This document shows, piece by piece, positions 62,356 to 64,000 of a stretch of 64,000 bases of DNA. Below the pieces are notes generated by a model that was not told where the DNA came from, made no database searches, and saw nothing but the letters and a program-made list of their open reading frames with translations. This stretch comes from an uncultured Tenacibaculum sp. (GTDB taxonomy: Bacteria; Bacteroidota; Bacteroidia; Flavobacteriales; Flavobacteriaceae): NCBI GenBank assembly GCA_947493285.1, contig CANLQH010000002.1:186001-250000 (forward strand), written 5' to 3'. The translations under genes were made by a program, and so were the position numbers. Within the stretch, counting starts at the first letter, position 1. Each line of letters begins with the position of its first letter.

Positions 62356-62982
62356 ATGGAAGTAACAAAAACAACAGTCTTTTCTCAAATAGAGGAAACT
62401 ATTGCAAACTTATCTATAAACATTACTGAAGACAGGAAAAAAGTACTACAACCTTTAATAGATCATATTCAGAATGGTGTAAATAATAAAGAACTGATAA
62501 ACCTTAACTTTATTTGCACACATAATTCTAGAAGAAGTCATTTATCACAAATATGGGCGCAAACCTTGGCTCATTATATAAATGTACCAAATGTTTATTG
62601 TTATTCTGGTGGAACGGAAGCAACTGCAATGAATATAAATGTAGTTGAGACACTCATTCAACAAGGTTTTAAAACTCAAAGTTTATCAGAAACAGCTAAT
62701 CCTATTTATGCGGTAAAGTTTTCGGAAAATAACCAACCTATCATTGGTTTTTCAAAAAAGTATGACAATGAATTTAACCCAGAAAATGATTTCTGTGCTA
62801 TCATGACTTGTTCTCAAGCAGATGAAGGATGTCCTTTTATTGCTGGAGCTAATAAGAGAGTTCCAATTACTTATGAAGACCCAAAAGTATTTGACAATAC
62901 ACCATTAGGGAAAGAAAAATATGCTGAGCGAAGTTTAGAAATAGCTTCTGAAATGCTATACGTTTTTAAATCTATTAAATAG
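62356..62982 (+). CDS. Low-molecular-weight phosphatase-fold protein (arsenate reductase-like)
   Basis: 208 residues from the ATG at 62356, preferred over a TTG 13 codons upstream that overlaps DUF6428. The P-loop motif FICTHNSRRS gives CX5R with catalytic cysteine and arginine, as in thioredoxin-coupled ArsC and tyrosine phosphatases. An N-terminal helical extension of about 45 residues is not part of the usual 130-residue fold. Two more cysteines (MTCSQADEGCPF) could form the relay disulfide. No arsenite pump follows. Confidence 0.85.
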   Translation: MEVTKTTVFSQIEETIANLSINITEDRKKVLQPLIDHIQNGVNNKELINLNFICTHNSRRSHLSQIWAQTLAHYINVPNVYCYSGGTEATAMNINVVETLIQQGFKTQSLSETANPIYAVKFSENNQPIIGFSKKYDNEFNPENDFCAIMTCSQADEGCPFIAGANKRVPITYEDPKVFDNTPLGKEKYAERSLEIASEMLYVFKSIK

Positions 62983-63005
62983 CCTCGGGCTATTTAATAG
63001 ATTTA
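62967..63005. terminator. Terminator overlapping the phosphatase-fold gene end
   Basis: Perfect 18-bp stem TAAATCTATTAAATAGCC with its complement, loop TCG. The first arm contains the last codons and stop of the upstream gene. It lies between that gene and the convergent rsmG. Confidence 0.9.
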
Positions 63006-63033
63006 TATTTTTTTAGTAAGTGTACATACCAAA

Positions 63034-63663
63034 CTACCCTTTATATTTCATTGGTAAATGCACCACTTTTTTAGTTTCGAAGAAATCTTCTTCATAAAAA
63101 CTTGGTAAATCATAAATAGTAGCAGAAGTATATTTTGCTAATTCTTCAGACAAATCTCCTCCTTTTAAATACAGAATACCGTTTTTTAAATCGTGGTTTT
63201 GCTTTTTTGCAATTTTACCTTTATTCCAACGAACAAAAGTTTCCATTTGTGCAACTGCTCTACTTACAATAAAGTCGTACGTATCTTTTACTTCTTCAAC
63301 ACGACCGTGCGTAGTTTTTACATTTTCTAACCCTAATCCTTCGGCTACTTCATTTACAACTTTTATCTTCTTACCTATAGAATCAACTAAATGAAATTGT
63401 ACTTCAGGAAATAAAATTGCCAACGGAATTCCAGGAAAACCTCCACCTGTACCAACATCCATTACTTTAGCTCCAGATTTAAATTCCATCACTTTAGCAA
63501 TACCTAAAGAATGTAATACATGTCGTAAGTATAACTCATCTATATCCTTACGAGAAACCACATTAATTTTCAAGTTCCAATCTTTATACAGTTCTTGTAA
63601 TTTAGAGAACTGTTCAATTTGAGTTTCCGTTAAATTCGGAAAGTATTTAAGTATGATTTCCAT
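63034..63663 (-). CDS. rsmG: 16S rRNA (guanine527-N7)-methyltransferase RsmG
   Basis: 209 residues from the methionine at 63663, chosen because a -7 box at 63682-63689 overlaps the upstream in-frame ATG at 63684. The SAM-binding motif is VMDVGTGGGFPGIPLAIL, and VSRAVAQMETFVRW is the second conserved block. It methylates G527 in the decoding-centre region of 16S rRNA with SAM. Confidence 0.95.
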   Translation of the reverse strand: MEIILKYFPNLTETQIEQFSKLQELYKDWNLKINVVSRKDIDELYLRHVLHSLGIAKVMEFKSGAKVMDVGTGGGFPGIPLAILFPEVQFHLVDSIGKKIKVVNEVAEGLGLENVKTTHGRVEEVKDTYDFIVSRAVAQMETFVRWNKGKIAKKQNHDLKNGILYLKGGDLSEELAKYTSATIYDLPSFYEEDFFETKKVVHLPMKYKG

Positions 63664-63681
63664 AAAATTGTTAGTAAGCTG

Positions 63682-63689
63682 CAAAAATA
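63682..63689 (-). promoter_or_regulatory. Putative -7 box of rsmG
   Basis: TATTTTTG on the minus strand, exact consensus, 18 bp before the chosen start codon. Confidence 0.5.
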
Positions 63690-63756
63690 GTTAAATGTTA
63701 ACAAACAATTCCTAACAAAAACTGACGTTTATCATAAAAAGCAACCGTAAAAAGTA

Positions 63757-63764
63757 TATTTTTG
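63757..63764 (+). promoter_or_regulatory. Putative -7 box of desaturase gene
   Basis: TATTTTTG, exact consensus, 19 bp before the ATG at 63784. Confidence 0.5.
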
Positions 63765-63783
63765 CCGTTCAAATAAACAACAA

Positions 63784-64000
63784 ATGAAGACAATTAACTT
63801 CTCAAGAATAGATAACGCTAAGTTTTTTAGAACTCTAAACAAGCGCGTTAATACATATTTTAAAGAAAATAACATTAATCGTACTGGTAACTGGAAGCTA
63901 TATTCTAAAGCCATTATTATGTTTGCTATATTTTTAGTTCCATTCATCTTAATTTTAACTGTTGACATGTCTCAATGGATTAAATTAGCACTTACTGTTT
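63784..64000 (+). CDS. Fatty acid desaturase, N-terminal part (cut by window end)
   Basis: The first 72 codons of a plus-strand gene that runs off the window. It begins MKTINFSRIDNAKFFRTLNK and continues to a membrane segment (IIMFAIFLVPFILILTV), which matches the N-terminus of the acyl-CoA/linoleoyl desaturases of Flavobacteriia. The histidine boxes that would prove the assignment are outside the window. Confidence 0.7.
   Translation, partial: MKTINFSRIDNAKFFRTLNKRVNTYFKENNINRTGNWKLYSKAIIMFAIFLVPFILILTVDMSQWIKLALTV

Noticed and set aside
63732..63968. Minus-strand 78-codon frame at the window end
   Set aside because: It overlaps the start of the desaturase gene, whose plus-strand protein is clearly recognisable, so this frame is a shadow.
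1..64000. CRISPR array, tRNA, rRNA or insertion sequence
   Set aside because: No regularly spaced direct repeats, cloverleaf segments, rRNA blocks or transposase-like proteins were seen in any frame. A covariance-model scan would be needed to exclude tRNAs fully.

Overview
The window is a compact, AT-rich chromosomal segment from a member of the phylum Bacteroidota, most likely a marine Flavobacteriaceae (Tenacibaculum/Polaribacter-like). The evidence is a complete alternative complex III (actA-F) fused to a cytochrome oxidase operon, a sodium-pumping NADH:quinone reductase (nqrA-F), two SusC/FecA-like TonB-dependent receptors with carboxypeptidase-like N-terminal domains, a type IX secretion plug-family protein, DUF3078, DUF2480 and DUF6428 proteins, and repeated Bacteroidota-type -7 boxes (TAnnTTTG), sometimes with TTTG 19 bp upstream. 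I recognised no rRNA, tRNA, insertion sequence, prophage or CRISPR array.

Layout. 1-1.6 kb: the tail of a thioredoxin-fold protein and ahcY. 1.6-7 kb: a phosphopantetheinyl transferase, then a probable thiamin uptake and salvage block (YkoF-like thiamine-binding protein, PnuC/PnuT transporter, NadR-like kinase), ArfB, and a TPP riboswitch controlling a TonB-dependent receptor. 7-14 kb: a lipoprotein, then a minus-strand run starting with ruvB and continuing through an unknown membrane protein, a SulP transporter, an MBL-rhodanese protein, a rhodanese lipoprotein and an HMA protein, which looks like sulfur/persulfide handling. 14-25.7 kb: the respiratory operon actABCDEF-ctaC-ctaD. 25.8-32.7 kb: SPOR protein, glutamine phosphoribosyl amidotransferase-like enzyme, PfkB kinase, sufE, a SufT/MIP18 protein, DUF2480, DUF3078 and a CNNM/CBS protein. 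32.8-43.2 kb: TonB-dependent receptor, two secreted TonB-C proteins, hflX, a uracil-DNA glycosylase family protein, a 33-codon small gene, a DEAD-box helicase with a coupled small protein, and two tandem alpha/beta hydrolases. 43.3-49.3 kb: nqrABCDEF. 49.4-55.3 kb: DUF6090, T9SS plug, apaG, DUF3667, NRDE and pruA. 55.4-64 kb: TPR lipoprotein, a cassette-like unit with an unknown gene and a long structured inverted repeat, YceI, ChrA, a second DEAD-box helicase, an arsR-type operon, rsmG and the start of a fatty acid desaturase.

Together the energy genes describe a sodium- and quinone-based aerobic chain: Nqr reduces quinone, ActA-F oxidises quinol, and the adjoining CtaC/D oxidase receives the electrons. 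Most of the window is ordinary core genome. The parts that look least explained are the cassette-like unit at about 57.1-58.1 kb, the small stand-alone gene at 39.5 kb, the substrate of the NadR-like kinase beside the thiamin genes, the unknown membrane protein coupled to the SulP gene, and the ars-type operon that has twin operators but no efflux pump. All domain assignments are by reading, without database searches.
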